From an uncultured Paracoccaceae bacterium (GTDB lineage Bacteria > Pseudomonadota > Alphaproteobacteria > Rhodobacterales > Rhodobacteraceae): a stretch of DNA of 64,000 bases. A program made the translations under genes and the position numbers. Shown in pieces: positions 1 through 9,046 of this stretch. The stretch's first letter is position 1; the number at the start of each line of letters is the position of its first letter. The DNA is taken from the NCBI GenBank assembly GCA_938049225.1, contig CALICM010000051.1:62001-126000 (forward strand), written 5' to 3'. The notes below the pieces were generated by a model. That model had not been told where the DNA came from and made no database searches. It saw only the letters and a list, made by a program, of their open reading frames with translations.

Positions 1-203
1 CGAACTTCTTTATGGCGACCGGCTTCCACGGTTTCCATGTGCTCATCGGGACGATCTTCCTGGCGATCTGCTTAGTCCGTGCGTTGAAGGGACATTTCAC
101 GCCCGAGAAACATATCGGGTTCGAAGCCGCCGCTTGGTATTGGCATTTCGTTGATGTGGTTTGGTTGTTCCTGTTCTTCTCGATCTACATATGGGGCGCT
201 TGA
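1..203 (+). CDS. ctaE: Cytochrome c oxidase subunit III, C-terminal end (cut by window edge)
   Basis: This is the last 66 residues of subunit III of the aa3-type cytochrome c oxidase, an inner-membrane protein of the terminal respiratory complex. The frame is open from base 3 and ends in TGA at 201-203. The motif [17 protein letters not shown] and the final segment [21 protein letters not shown] are the last two transmembrane helices typical of the family. The start lies outside the window. In Rhodobacteraceae this gene is usually followed by a SURF1 gene and thrC, and both are present downstream, but here a GSCFA-domain gene lies between. The identification is firm. Confidence 0.95.
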   Translation, partial: NFFMATGFHGFHVLIGTIFLAICLVRALKGHFTPEKHIGFEAAAWYWHFVDVVWLFLFFSIYIWGA

Positions 204-234
204 TCCCAGTCTAGCGCCGGGGGCTTCAAGCGCC

Positions 235-2031
235 GTGCAACATCCCTATACCCGACTTCCATCAAAATCCTTTTGGAAGAGGGCCGTCTCGAACCACGAC
301 CCCCAGCATATTTCCGAGCTGTGGGCGCCAAAATTCGCCATCGGCCCCGATATGCTGGTGGCGACCTATGGTTCTTGTTTCGCGCAACACTTCAGTCGGC
401 GACTCGTCGAAAGCGGTTATTCTTGGATCGACGCCGAGCCCGCACCGCCTGGTCTGAATTCCGAAGAAGCAAAGCGATCGAACTACGGTGTTTTTTCGGC
501 GCGTACCGGGAACATCTATTCCGCCGCGGCCCTTCGCCAATGGATGAGTTGGGCCGACGGTTCGCTCGAGCCTTCGGGCGAGGTCTGGGAAAAAGCGGGG
601 CGTTTTTTTGACCCCTTCCGCCCAGCGATAGAGCCGGATGGGTTTGAAACCGCACAGGCGGTCCACGACAGCCGGGCCGCAACAGCCAGGTCATTCGGTC
701 AGTCGGTTCGGGATGCGGCCCTTTTCGTCTTCACAATGGGACTTACCGAGAGTTGGATAAACGCCGATGACGGCGCCGTTTATGCCGTCTGCCCGGGCAC
801 GGTCGCCGGGGAATTCGATCCCAAGCAGCACAAATTTGTCAACTACGGCTTCGCGCAGACCGTGGCGGATATGGCCGCGGCACTGGGTCAAATTCGGGCA
901 CTGAACCCATCGATACGGGTGTTGATCACGGTGTCACCCGTGCCGCTGACAGCGACCGCTTCGGGCGAGCATGTGTTGACGGCCACCACATATTCGAAAT
1001 CCGTTCTGCGGGCTGTGGCTGGCGAGTTGAAGAATACGTTTGAGTATGTCGACTATTTCCCGTCATACGAGATTATAACGGCGCCGCCGTTTCGGGGCGA
1101 CTTTTTCGAGCCAAACATGCGCAGTGTCTCGGCCTTCGGCGTCGATTTTGTGATGAACAGTTTTTTCAGGACCTTGGGCCACCTGCCCTCCGATGACGCC
1201 ACAGAGGCCCCGGCCGCGATTGACCAAGACCTGCGCGAGGAGGCGGAGGACGCTTTGGTCTGCGAGGAAGAAATGCTGGACGCGCCGGCTGTGCAGCGCG
1301 TCAAAGGCGCGACCACGACCATTGGTTTCGTCGGAAACAGCCATTTGGCCGCGCTTCGGCGAAGTCTGGTCGGGGGCAAAACACAACCAGCGGACGTGGA
1401 CTTCGCGTTTTGGGGCGTGCCGGGGGAATTTGGCGACATAACACTTTCGGATGGGGTGCTCACCCACCCTAATTCCCAGAAACTTCGCCGGGTCAACGGC
1501 CCTGGATGCGATACCTTTGAGCTGAGCAAGCTCGATGGTTTGGTTTTGGTCGCCGAGCCGGTGGCGTTGCCGATATTCATCAGGCACCTTCGGACGGAAA
1601 CACCGCCGTTGTGCCGCGCGGACGCTTCGGTTTTGGCCGCCGAGTTGAAGCGCTGGTGTGACGCACGCTTGGGAATGCGGGTTCTTTTGGAGGCGAGACA
1701 ATTGCTTACAGGCCCCATTGTCGCTGTGCAGCAACCCATGTGGCGCGCTGGATCGCGCCGGGGCAGCCGTCTGTGGCCCCTGACAGAAGATCAATTTTCG
1801 GGTTTGACTGATGCGACAACCGCGATGTTCGCGGACCTTGGCATCATATATGTAAACCAGCCGCGAAAAACCTTGGACGCATCGTTCAAGACCCGGGACG
1901 CGTATTCAATGGCTCACACAAAAGGCCTTGCTGGGGATCCTATGGAAGATCATGCGCATATGAGCCCGCTGTACGGTGACCTTGTCCTCGATAAGATCTA
2001 CGCCGTCCTTGCGGACCATTCTGCGAAATAA
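235..2031 (+). CDS. GSCFA domain-containing protein
   Basis: The protein has about 598 residues if the GTG at 235 is the start. That start lies 31 bases after the ctaE stop. The frame stays open further upstream, but only by running inside ctaE. The motif TYGSCFAQHF near residue 40 names the GSCFA domain, which is related to SGNH-type esterases and is of poorly known function in bacteria. A second segment near residue 365 (IGFVGNSHLAALRRSL) resembles the start of another hydrolase-like block, so the protein may have two domains. No signal peptide or membrane segment is evident. It sits between ctaE and the SURF1 gene, six bases before the latter, so it is probably co-transcribed, but nothing shows a role in oxidase assembly. 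A polysaccharide- or lipid-modifying role is possible but unproven. Confidence 0.8.
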   Translation: MQHPYTRLPSKSFWKRAVSNHDPQHISELWAPKFAIGPDMLVATYGSCFAQHFSRRLVESGYSWIDAEPAPPGLNSEEAKRSNYGVFSARTGNIYSAAALRQWMSWADGSLEPSGEVWEKAGRFFDPFRPAIEPDGFETAQAVHDSRAATARSFGQSVRDAALFVFTMGLTESWINADDGAVYAVCPGTVAGEFDPKQHKFVNYGFAQTVADMAAALGQIRALNPSIRVLITVSPVPLTATASGEHVLTATTYSKSVLRAVAGELKNTFEYVDYFPSYEIITAPPFRGDFFEPNMRSVSAFGVDFVMNSFFRTLGHLPSDDATEAPAAIDQDLREEAEDALVCEEEMLDAPAVQRVKGATTTIGFVGNSHLAALRRSLVGGKTQPADVDFAFWGVPGEFGDITLSDGVLTHPNSQKLRRVNGPGCDTFELSKLDGLVLVAEPVALPIFIRHLRTETPPLCRADASVLAAELKRWCDARLGMRVLLEARQLLTGPIVAVQQPMWRAGSRRGSRLWPLTEDQFSGLTDATTAMFADLGIIYVNQPRKTLDASFKTRDAYSMAHTKGLAGDPMEDHAHMSPLYGDLVLDKIYAVLADHSAK

Positions 2032-2036
2032 GGCAC

Positions 2037-2723
2037 ATGAGTTTCTCAAACCGCGCGCGCCGCTACGGACCGCCCCTCGTTCTGGGGGTGGGTGGGGCCT
2101 TGATTCTGGTGGCATTGGCTGTCTGGCAGATGCAGCGGCTGACCTGGAAAGAAGCATTGATCGCCGAGATGTCGCAGCGGATGGCGGCGGCACCTGTCGC
2201 GCTTCCGCCCGCGCCTGCCGAGGCGCGCGATGGGTTTTTGGTAGTCACGGCAGAGGGCGCGTTTGGGGCGGAGGCGCTGCACGTGCTCACCTCGGTCAAG
2301 CCCGAGGGGCCTGGATTTCGTGTGGTAGCGCCCTTTGAAACTGTCGACGGGCGTCGGGTTATGGTGGATCGCGGTTATGTGCCTGAGGCCGAAAAAAACG
2401 CGGTGTTCGCGCGTGGCCCTCTGCGGATCACCGGCACATTGCTGTGGCCGAATGAAACCGACGGGTTCACCCCCGATCCAAATCTGACTCGCAATATCTG
2501 GTTCGCCCGTGATCTGCCACGCATGGCCGATGCGCTAGGCACCGACCCCATTCTGATCGTGGCCAATCAGCCCACGGGCACGCCCGGCCCAAGGCCGTTG
2601 CGTGTGGGAGCCAACCTGCCCAACAATCATCTACAATATGCGATCACATGGTCGCTTTTGGCCGTCTTCTGGCTGGCGATGACCGGATATCTTCTGTATC
2701 GGGTACGCCGGAACACGGTCTGA
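2037..2723 (+). CDS. SURF1 family cytochrome oxidase assembly protein
   Basis: This 228-residue inner-membrane protein matches the SURF1 family, which helps insert heme a during assembly of aa3-type cytochrome c oxidase. It has the expected layout: an N-terminal membrane helix at about residues 11-28 (GVGGALILVALAVWQMQRL), a periplasmic domain, and a C-terminal helix at about 200-220 (YAITWSLLAVFWLAMTGYLL). The segment WQ-x-x-RLxWK just after the first helix and the closing NNHLQYAITW are typical of the family. It starts six bases after the GSCFA gene, and thrC follows 12 bases after its stop. Position near ctaE agrees with the function. Confidence 0.92.
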   Translation: MSFSNRARRYGPPLVLGVGGALILVALAVWQMQRLTWKEALIAEMSQRMAAAPVALPPAPAEARDGFLVVTAEGAFGAEALHVLTSVKPEGPGFRVVAPFETVDGRRVMVDRGYVPEAEKNAVFARGPLRITGTLLWPNETDGFTPDPNLTRNIWFARDLPRMADALGTDPILIVANQPTGTPGPRPLRVGANLPNNHLQYAITWSLLAVFWLAMTGYLLYRVRRNTV

Positions 2724-2735
2724 CAGGAAAGCGGC

Positions 2736-4124
2736 ATGCGTTATATCTCCACGCGGGGCACCGCCCCTGTGCTGAGCTTCGAGGACGCGATGCTGTCCGG
2801 CCTGGCGCGCGACGGGGGCTTGTATGTGCCCGAAAGCTGGCCACGTTTGAACGCCGCGCAGATAGCGGGCTTTGCGGGCCAAAGTTACGAGGATGTGGCC
2901 TTCCAGGTTATGCGCCCGTTCATCGGCGACACATTTACCGATGCCGAGTTTCAAGACCTGATCACCAAAGCCTATGCCAGTTTTGGCCATTCTGCCCGCT
3001 GCCCTCTGGTGCAGTTGGCCCCGAACCACTTTGTGCTTGAGTTGTTCCACGGGCCCACATTGGCGTTCAAGGATGTCGCCATGCAGCTGATCGGTCAGAT
3101 GTTCCAGCATGCGCTGTCCCGCGCGGGTCGCCGGGTGGCGATCGTGGGGGCGACCAGCGGGGATACCGGGTCGGCGGCGATTGAGGCCTTTCAAAACCTC
3201 GACGCGGTGGATGTGTTCATCATGTATCCCCATGGTCGCGTGTCCGAGGTTCAGCGCCGCCAAATGACCACGCCATCGGCTGCGAATGTCCACGCCCTGG
3301 CCGTCGATGGGGATTTTGATGATTGCCAGGCGCGCTTGAAGGACATGTTCAACGATCTGGAATTTCGGGATCGTGTCGGCCTTGCCGGTGTCAACTCGAT
3401 CAACTGGGCAAGGGTTTTGGCGCAGGTGGTCTATTATTTCACATCGGCCGTGGCGCTGGGCGCGCCGCATCGGTCCGTCAGTTTCACCGTGCCGACCGGG
3501 AATTTTGGCGACATCTTTGCCGGCTATGTCGCGCAGCGCATGGGACTGCCCATCGAGCGCTTGGTGATCGCCACAAATCAAAACGACATCCTGCATCGCA
3601 CGCTGCAGACCGGCGATCATACCAAGGGCGCCGTGGTGCCATCGATCTCACCATCGATGGACATCCAGGTCAGCTCGAATTTCGAGCGTCTGCTTTTTGA
3701 CGTTTATGATCGCGAAGCCGCTGCCGTGACCCAGCTTATGACCGCGTTAAGGGACGAGGGTGGTTTTACCCTGTCACAGGGCGCGCTAACCCGCTTGCGT
3801 GAGGGGTTTGCCTCGGGTCGCGTATCAGAAGCCGAAACCAGCGCCCAAATCGCGGCGACGCTTAAAGCCACGGGCGTATTGCTGTGTCCCCACTCGGCCG
3901 TGGGCGTCAGGATCGCCGAAGACCAGGTCCAAACGGCGACGCCCATGATCACTCTTGCCACGGCACATCCGGCGAAATTCCCCGATGCGGTTGAAGCGGC
4001 CACTGGCGTGCGCCCCGCATTGCCGGACCGGATGGGCGACCTGTTCGACCGGCCCGAACGATTAACCCGTCTGCCGAATGACCTTGCAGCCCTTCAGGCA
4101 TATGTGACAAAACACCTGCCATGA
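2736..4124 (+). CDS. thrC: Threonine synthase
   Basis: This 462-residue cytoplasmic enzyme converts O-phosphohomoserine to threonine using pyridoxal phosphate. The cofactor lysine is K112 in FHGPTLAFKDVAMQL. The phosphate-binding region follows as VGATSGDTGSAA near residue 137, and VPTGNFGDIFAGY lies further on. The N-terminal MRYISTRG is typical of the long (E. coli-type) form, and the length fits. The stop codon overlaps the start of the following M16 peptidase gene by four bases (ATGA), so the two are translationally coupled, as in many Rhodobacteraceae. Confidence 0.97.
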   Translation: MRYISTRGTAPVLSFEDAMLSGLARDGGLYVPESWPRLNAAQIAGFAGQSYEDVAFQVMRPFIGDTFTDAEFQDLITKAYASFGHSARCPLVQLAPNHFVLELFHGPTLAFKDVAMQLIGQMFQHALSRAGRRVAIVGATSGDTGSAAIEAFQNLDAVDVFIMYPHGRVSEVQRRQMTTPSAANVHALAVDGDFDDCQARLKDMFNDLEFRDRVGLAGVNSINWARVLAQVVYYFTSAVALGAPHRSVSFTVPTGNFGDIFAGYVAQRMGLPIERLVIATNQNDILHRTLQTGDHTKGAVVPSISPSMDIQVSSNFERLLFDVYDREAAAVTQLMTALRDEGGFTLSQGALTRLREGFASGRVSEAETSAQIAATLKATGVLLCPHSAVGVRIAEDQVQTATPMITLATAHPAKFPDAVEAATGVRPALPDRMGDLFDRPERLTRLPNDLAALQAYVTKHLP

Positions 4125-5383
4125 CAGTCAGAACTCACCGGTTGGCCAATGGCTTGCGGATCGTCACCGAACCCATGCCGGGGCTGCAAAGCGCCTCGAT
4201 CGGGGTGTGGGTCACCGCGGGCTGTCGGCACGAGGCCGAGGTAGAAAACGGCATCGCACATTTTCTGGAACATATGGCGTTCAAGGGCACGGCCAAGCGC
4301 AGTTCGCTTGAGATTGCCGAGGCGATCGAGGATGTGGGCGGCTACATCAACGCCTATACCAGTCGCGAGATGACCGCCTATTACGCCCGGGTTCTGGGCG
4401 CGGATGTGCCCCTCGCCCTGGATGTGATCGCGGATATCTTGCTCAATCCCGCGTTCGCGCCGGACGAGATCGAGATCGAGCGGGATGTTATTCTGCAAGA
4501 AATCGGCCAGGCGCATGATACGCCGGACGACATTATTTTTGACTGGCTACAGGAGGTATCCTTTCCGGGCCAGTCCATGGGGCGCCCGATTTTAGGGCCG
4601 CCCGAGCGCGTCAAAGGTTTCTCCGAGGGCGACCTGCGCCGCTTTGTCGAGAAGAACTATGGCCCCGAGCAAATGATTGTCGCCGCCGCAGGCCAGGTCG
4701 ACCACGATGCTGTCGTGGCCGAGGCCGAAGCGTTGTTTGGCGGGCTAAAGGCTCGACCGCTGCTCAATCTTGAGCCCGCGCGTTACGCGGGCGGCGAGCG
4801 GCGCGAGGAAAAGCCACTGGAGCAGGCCCATTTCGCGCTATCGCTTGAGGGGCCCGGTTATCGCGACGGGCAGATCTATACCGCGCAGATTCATTCGGGG
4901 ATTTTGGGTGGGGGCATGTCCTCGCGCTTGTTTCAGGAAGTGCGCGAGAAGCGGGGCCTGTGCTATACAATTTTCGCGCAAAACGCGGCCTATGCGGATA
5001 GCGGCTCGTTGCTGATTTATGCGGGGACCGCGGCTGATCGCATTGCCGAGCTTTCGCAAGTGGTCACGGACGAGTTGCGCCGCTTCCCCGGCACAGTGAC
5101 CCAACCGGAACTAGAGCGTGCGCGTGCTCAGATGAAAGCTGGAATGCTCATGGGCCTGGAAAGCCCCTCGGGGCGTTGCGAGCGGCTTGCTCGGATGATT
5201 GCGATCTGGGATCGTGTCCCAAGCCTTGAGGAGACGGTCGCGGAAATCGATGCGGTGACCCTGGACCAGGTCAGCGACTTTGGTGTGCAGCTCTGTGTCG
5301 ATGCGCAACCAGCGCTAGCGCTTTATGGGCCGGTTACCGGGGCCCCGGATCACGCGCAGATCCGCGCCCGATTGGCGGCCTGA
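4121..5383 (+). CDS. M16 family zinc peptidase (processing-peptidase-like)
   Basis: This 420-residue protein belongs to the pitrilysin/mitochondrial processing peptidase family. The inverted zinc motif HxxEH is present as H47-F-L-E50-H51 in NGIAHFLEHMAFKGT. The distal glutamate expected about 76 residues later is E127 in VILQEIGQ. The C-terminal half contains the second M16 fold, with LGGGMSSRLFQEVREKRGL as its usual glycine-rich loop. Together these suggest a catalytically competent peptidase. No signal peptide is visible, so a cytoplasmic location is likely. It is translationally coupled to thrC. The cellular substrate of the bacterial homologues is not well known. Confidence 0.93.
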   Translation: MTVRTHRLANGLRIVTEPMPGLQSASIGVWVTAGCRHEAEVENGIAHFLEHMAFKGTAKRSSLEIAEAIEDVGGYINAYTSREMTAYYARVLGADVPLALDVIADILLNPAFAPDEIEIERDVILQEIGQAHDTPDDIIFDWLQEVSFPGQSMGRPILGPPERVKGFSEGDLRRFVEKNYGPEQMIVAAAGQVDHDAVVAEAEALFGGLKARPLLNLEPARYAGGERREEKPLEQAHFALSLEGPGYRDGQIYTAQIHSGILGGGMSSRLFQEVREKRGLCYTIFAQNAAYADSGSLLIYAGTAADRIAELSQVVTDELRRFPGTVTQPELERARAQMKAGMLMGLESPSGRCERLARMIAIWDRVPSLEETVAEIDAVTLDQVSDFGVQLCVDAQPALALYGPVTGAPDHAQIRARLAA

Positions 5384-5393
5384 GCATCGGTCG

Positions 5394-5990
5394 ATGTTCC
5401 GTCGCCGCCCTAAGTTCGTACTTACAACCCAACGCTTGACCCTTCGTTTGCCCGAGATGGGCGATCACAGCACTTGGGTCGCATTACGCCAACAGTCCCG
5501 CGAGTTCCTAAAACCGTGGGAGCCGGTGCGCGACACCGAGCAAACCTCGCGTCGGGCGTTCCGTAACCGGGTCTATTGGGGCGAACGCGCGGTTGACCAA
5601 GCCCGCGCGCTGCCGCTGTTCCTGATCCGGCGCGAGGATGGCGCGCTGCTTGGGGGGATCACCCTGGACAATATTCGCAGGGGTCCCTCGCAGGCGGGGA
5701 CGGTGGGATACTGGGTGGGTGCGTCCTATGCCCGCCAGGGTTATATGCGCGAGGCTTTGGCGGCTGTTGTCACCCACGCCTTTCAAGACCTGGACCTCAG
5801 CCGGGTCGAGGCCGCGACGCTGCCGGAAAACACCCCGTCGCGCGGGCTGCTTGAAACCTCGGGCTTCAAATACGAAGGCGTGGCGCAAAGTTATCTGCAA
5901 ATCGCCGGGCGTTGGCGCACGCATGTTCTCTATGCCAATCTGCGCTCGGACCGTCGTGGCCGGGTCGAGGGTATCGCTTCGCGGGGCTAG
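5394..5990 (+). CDS. GNAT family N-acetyltransferase, RimJ/RimL type
   Basis: The 198-residue product matches RimJ/RimL-like acetyltransferases that modify protein N-termini or small amines with acetyl-CoA. The N-terminal TTQRLTLRLPE and the acetyl-CoA region VGYWVGASYARQGYMREAL, followed by ENTPSRGLLETSGF, are family hallmarks. I chose the ATG at 5394, ten bases after the peptidase stop. A longer reading from 5325 would overlap that gene without adding conserved sequence. Its substrate cannot be read from sequence. The conserved location after thrC and the M16 gene suggests it belongs to the same transcript. Confidence 0.88.
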   Translation: MFRRRPKFVLTTQRLTLRLPEMGDHSTWVALRQQSREFLKPWEPVRDTEQTSRRAFRNRVYWGERAVDQARALPLFLIRREDGALLGGITLDNIRRGPSQAGTVGYWVGASYARQGYMREALAAVVTHAFQDLDLSRVEAATLPENTPSRGLLETSGFKYEGVAQSYLQIAGRWRTHVLYANLRSDRRGRVEGIASRG

Positions 5991-6064
5991 GTTCCAACAC
6001 AAGGCTGGACCTTGGGGCATTCACCCTAAATAATAAGAGGGTCGTCGTTGCCCCCGAGGTTGCC

Positions 6065-6877
6065 ATGCTGTTTCGCCTGCTTGCCGTGATGTTGCTCGTG
6101 CCACTGGCTGCTCAAGCGCAACCGCGCAACAGCCATTGCATCGCCCTGGTTGAGAATGATTTTTCCCATGTTGAGTTTGCCAGCTTCGGCCAGGATCTGA
6201 CGCCAGAACAGGTTCGTATCTCTTATGTGGATCATTCGACCTTTCTGATCGAAACCCCGGGTGGACATGGCATCGCCACCGATTTCACCGGCTTTGTCGG
6301 TGTTGATGTGATCCCCGATGTGGTCACGATGAACAACGCCCATTCCAGCCATTGGACTGCGACCCCGGATCCCCGCATCGCCAATGTGATGCCGGGGTGG
6401 CCTGACGGCGCCGGCCCTGCCCAGCACTGGCTGGTGCTTGAGGATGACGTATTAATTCGCAATGTCACCACCGACATTCGCTCGTCCTTCAGCGGACAGG
6501 TCGATAACGGCAATTCGATTTTCATCTTCGAGGTGGCGGGCCTGTGCATCGGTCATCTTGGGCATTTGCACCATCGCCCGACGGAACAGCAGTTCGCCGC
6601 GATCGGCCGCTTGGATATCGTGATGGTTCCGGTGGACGGGGGCATGACCCTGGATCTGCCGACAATGATCGGCGTCGTCAAACGCCTGCGCTCGTCACTG
6701 GTGCTGCCGATGCATTGGTTTGGGTCGGGGACCTTGCAGACATTTCTCGAAGGGATGCGCGACGAGTTCGCCGTTGAACTGCCGGACACCAACACGATGA
6801 CCATCAGCTTGCGCGATCTGCCCCGGGCGCCTACGATCCGGGTGCTGCGCCCGCAGTATCTAAGGTCCGAATTCTAG
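6065..6877 (+). CDS. Secreted MBL-fold metallohydrolase (UlaG-like)
   Basis: This 270-residue protein has a clear signal peptide (MLFRLLAVMLLVPLAAQAQP) with likely cleavage after AQA, so it is exported to the periplasm. The body reads as a metallo-beta-lactamase fold: VSYVDHSTFLIET-like strands near residue 50, a later GHLGHLHH near residue 162, and VLPMHWFG near 220. The usual first metal motif HxHxDH is replaced by NNAHSSHW near residue 90. Metal binding may therefore be altered compared with UlaG. The start at 6065 is chosen because it begins the signal peptide; a longer frame from 5912 overlaps the acetyltransferase gene. The substrate is unknown. Confidence 0.78.
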   Translation: MLFRLLAVMLLVPLAAQAQPRNSHCIALVENDFSHVEFASFGQDLTPEQVRISYVDHSTFLIETPGGHGIATDFTGFVGVDVIPDVVTMNNAHSSHWTATPDPRIANVMPGWPDGAGPAQHWLVLEDDVLIRNVTTDIRSSFSGQVDNGNSIFIFEVAGLCIGHLGHLHHRPTEQQFAAIGRLDIVMVPVDGGMTLDLPTMIGVVKRLRSSLVLPMHWFGSGTLQTFLEGMRDEFAVELPDTNTMTISLRDLPRAPTIRVLRPQYLRSEF

Positions 6878-6893
6878 CCCAGAAAGCCCCCCA

Positions 6894-8303
6894 ATGCCCC
6901 TGCAAGACGCGACGCCCGAGCATATTCAGGCGCTCGCTGCTCAGTTGCCCGGCGATACGCTTGGGCCACCGCCTGCAGCCTATCTGACCGAACCAAGGGG
7001 CCGCTATCACGGGGCCTCGACCGCTTTGGCACGGCCCCGAACGGTGGAGGAGGTGGCGCGCATACTGCGGTTCGCCAATGAACACCGGCTGGGGGTCGTC
7101 CCCTATGCAGGGGGCACCGGCTTGGTCGGGGGGCAGGTCAGCGCCCAAGCCACATTGCTGCTGTCGGTTGAGCGGTTGAACAAGATCCGATCCGTCGACG
7201 CCCAAGACAACATTCTGGTGGCCGAGGCCGGCGTGATTCTGGCTGATGCTCAAGCACGGGCAGCGCGGGCCGACCGGCTGTTCCCGCTTTCGCTGGCGTC
7301 CGAGGGGTCTGCCCGGATCGGCGGGCTGCTGGGCACCAATGCGGGCGGGGTTCAAGTTCTGCGCTATGGCAATATGCGCGAGCTGTGCCTGGGGATCGAG
7401 GCGGTGCTGCCCGATGGCCGTATCCACCACGGCCTGCGCAAGCTGCGAAAAGACAACACCGGCTATGATCTGCGCAATCTGCTGATCGGGTCTGAGGGGA
7501 CTCTGGGCGTTATTACTGCCGCTTGCCTGCGGCTGTTCCCGCGGCCGGTCGAGATGGGTACAGCGATGGTCGCAACCCCATCGCCCACGACCGCTCTGGC
7601 CCTGTTGGATGCGATGCGGCAGCGCCTGGGCGAGACCCTGAGTGCCTTCGAGCTGATCCATCGCCAAGGGCTTGATTTTTTGATGGAAACCCTGCCCGAT
7701 ACGCCGCAACCCTTTGCTGAACTCCCCGAGTGGTCCGTGCTGATCGAGGCTGGCGGCGGCACGGGCGCCGACATCGCCACGCGGTTGCAGGCGGGACTGG
7801 AAACGGCCCTTCGGGACGGCCTCGTCACCGATGGCATGGTCGCCCAAAACGCCCAACAGGCCGCCGATTTTTGGGCGGTCCGCGAGCGCATCCCCGAGGC
7901 GAACCGCCTTATCGGCGCGATTGCCAGCCACGATATCTCGGTTCCGATCTCGCAAATCCCTGCATTTATCGCGGCCGCGGGATCGGCGCTGCGCGAATTG
8001 ACCCCAGAGCTGCGCATCAATTGTTTTGGCCATCTGGGCGATGGCAATCTGCATTACAATCTGTTCGCCGAGCCGGGGCAAAGCCGCGAGGCTTATGCCG
8101 ATCAACGCGACCGTCTGACCGCTTGTGTGCATGATCTGGTGGACAGGATGGGTGGCTCGATCAGTGCCGAGCATGGCATCGGCCGTTACAAGACCAAGGA
8201 TTTACAGCACTATGGGGATCCGGCCAAATTGGCGGCGATGCGGGCGATCAAAACCGCGCTCGATCCTGTCGGCATTATGAACCCGGGTGCTGTTCTGAAT
8301 TGA
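6894..8303 (+). CDS. FAD-linked oxidase, GlcD/D-lactate or D-2-hydroxyacid dehydrogenase type
   Basis: The 469-residue protein has the two domains of the VAO/PCMH flavoenzyme family. The N-terminal FAD-binding domain includes VVPYAGGTGLVGGQ near residue 70 and LLGTNAGG near 145. The C-terminal substrate/cap domain includes FGHLGDGNLHYN near residue 380 and SAEHGIGRYK near 425, the latter being the typical metal- and substrate-binding end. Family members oxidise D-2-hydroxyacids such as glycolate, D-lactate or D-2-hydroxyglutarate and pass electrons to an acceptor flavoprotein or quinone. Which acid is used here is not visible. It begins 16 bases after the MBL gene. Confidence 0.88.
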   Translation: MPLQDATPEHIQALAAQLPGDTLGPPPAAYLTEPRGRYHGASTALARPRTVEEVARILRFANEHRLGVVPYAGGTGLVGGQVSAQATLLLSVERLNKIRSVDAQDNILVAEAGVILADAQARAARADRLFPLSLASEGSARIGGLLGTNAGGVQVLRYGNMRELCLGIEAVLPDGRIHHGLRKLRKDNTGYDLRNLLIGSEGTLGVITAACLRLFPRPVEMGTAMVATPSPTTALALLDAMRQRLGETLSAFELIHRQGLDFLMETLPDTPQPFAELPEWSVLIEAGGGTGADIATRLQAGLETALRDGLVTDGMVAQNAQQAADFWAVRERIPEANRLIGAIASHDISVPISQIPAFIAAAGSALRELTPELRINCFGHLGDGNLHYNLFAEPGQSREAYADQRDRLTACVHDLVDRMGGSISAEHGIGRYKTKDLQHYGDPAKLAAMRAIKTALDPVGIMNPGAVLN

Positions 8304-8321
8304 GGGCTGTCTAACGTAAAA

Positions 8322-8347
8322 GGTGCCCCCTATGGCAAGGGGGCACC
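8322..8347. terminator. Hairpin terminator candidate between convergent genes
   Basis: A perfect 10-bp stem (GGTGCCCCCT with AGGGGGCACC) closes a 6-base loop just after the flavin dehydrogenase stop and before the convergent apt gene. There is no strong T-run on either side, so its efficiency as an intrinsic terminator is uncertain. The rest of the 8304-8483 gap shows no gene. Confidence 0.6.
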
Positions 8348-8483
8348 CATAAATTGGTCCGAAGACCAACTCTCGACAAGCAGCATTCAAACCCGAAGGA
8401 CTGAACACCCCCTTTATGCGATGTTTAAGTTACCAAATCCTTAAGTGTCCAAACAAATTTCCACTTTGAATGTCAGATAAAAT

Positions 8484-9023
8484 TCACAGCCCATCGAAAT
8501 TGCACAAGCAATGAACATGCAGTCCCAGCGCCTCTAGTCTTTTGCGCCCGCCCAATTCAGGTAATTCAATAATAAATGCGGTCGAAACGATCTCGCCGCC
8601 CATCCGCTCCACCAATTTCACACCTGCCTCGGCGGTCCCGCCCGTGGCCAAAAGATCGTCTACAATCAAGACTTTCTCACCGGGTTGGATCGCATCGCCG
8701 TGCACCTCCATCACCGCCTCGCCATATTCGAGCGCATAGGCCTGTTCAATCGTCTGGCCGGGCAATTTGCCCTTTTTCCGTATTGGCACAAAGCCAACGG
8801 ACAGTTGATGCGCCACCGCCCCGCCCAGGATAAATCCGCGCGCCTCTAGTCCCGCGACACGGTCGATCTGTAGTCCGGCATAAGGATGCAGCAGTTGATC
8901 AATCGCCATGCGAAACCCGCGCGCGTCCTGAAACAACGTTGTGACATCGCGGAACAAAATCCCCTTATGTGGGAAATCTGGGATTGTGCGGATATACGAT
9001 TTGATGTCGCGCGTCTCGATCAT
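8484..9023 (-). CDS. apt: Adenine phosphoribosyltransferase
   Basis: This 179-residue cytoplasmic enzyme salvages adenine to AMP with PRPP. The PRPP-binding signature is seen as [18 protein letters not shown] near residue 120. The N-terminal [20 protein letters not shown] and the [13 protein letters not shown] segment are typical of Apt. Length matches the family. It lies 23 bases downstream of mtnP on the same strand, which makes biochemical sense because MtnP releases adenine. Confidence 0.97.
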   Translation of the reverse strand: MIETRDIKSYIRTIPDFPHKGILFRDVTTLFQDARGFRMAIDQLLHPYAGLQIDRVAGLEARGFILGGAVAHQLSVGFVPIRKKGKLPGQTIEQAYALEYGEAVMEVHGDAIQPGEKVLIVDDLLATGGTAEAGVKLVERMGGEIVSTAFIIELPELGGRKRLEALGLHVHCLCNFDGL

Positions 9024-9046
9024 GATTGTCGCCTTGTTTTGAAAAA

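Noticed and set aside
1053-1794. Long minus-strand frames of 228 and 243 codons inside the GSCFA gene
   Set aside because: They are shadows of a high-GC coding sequence; the plus strand has the conserved GSCFA motif and operon spacing.
2631-3620. A 329-codon minus-strand frame opposite thrC
   Set aside because: thrC is unmistakable on the plus strand and the minus frame shows no family features.
6831-8174. A 447-codon minus-strand frame opposite the flavin dehydrogenase
   Set aside because: Rich in Gln, Arg and His as antisense frames of such genes are; the plus strand has clear FAD motifs.
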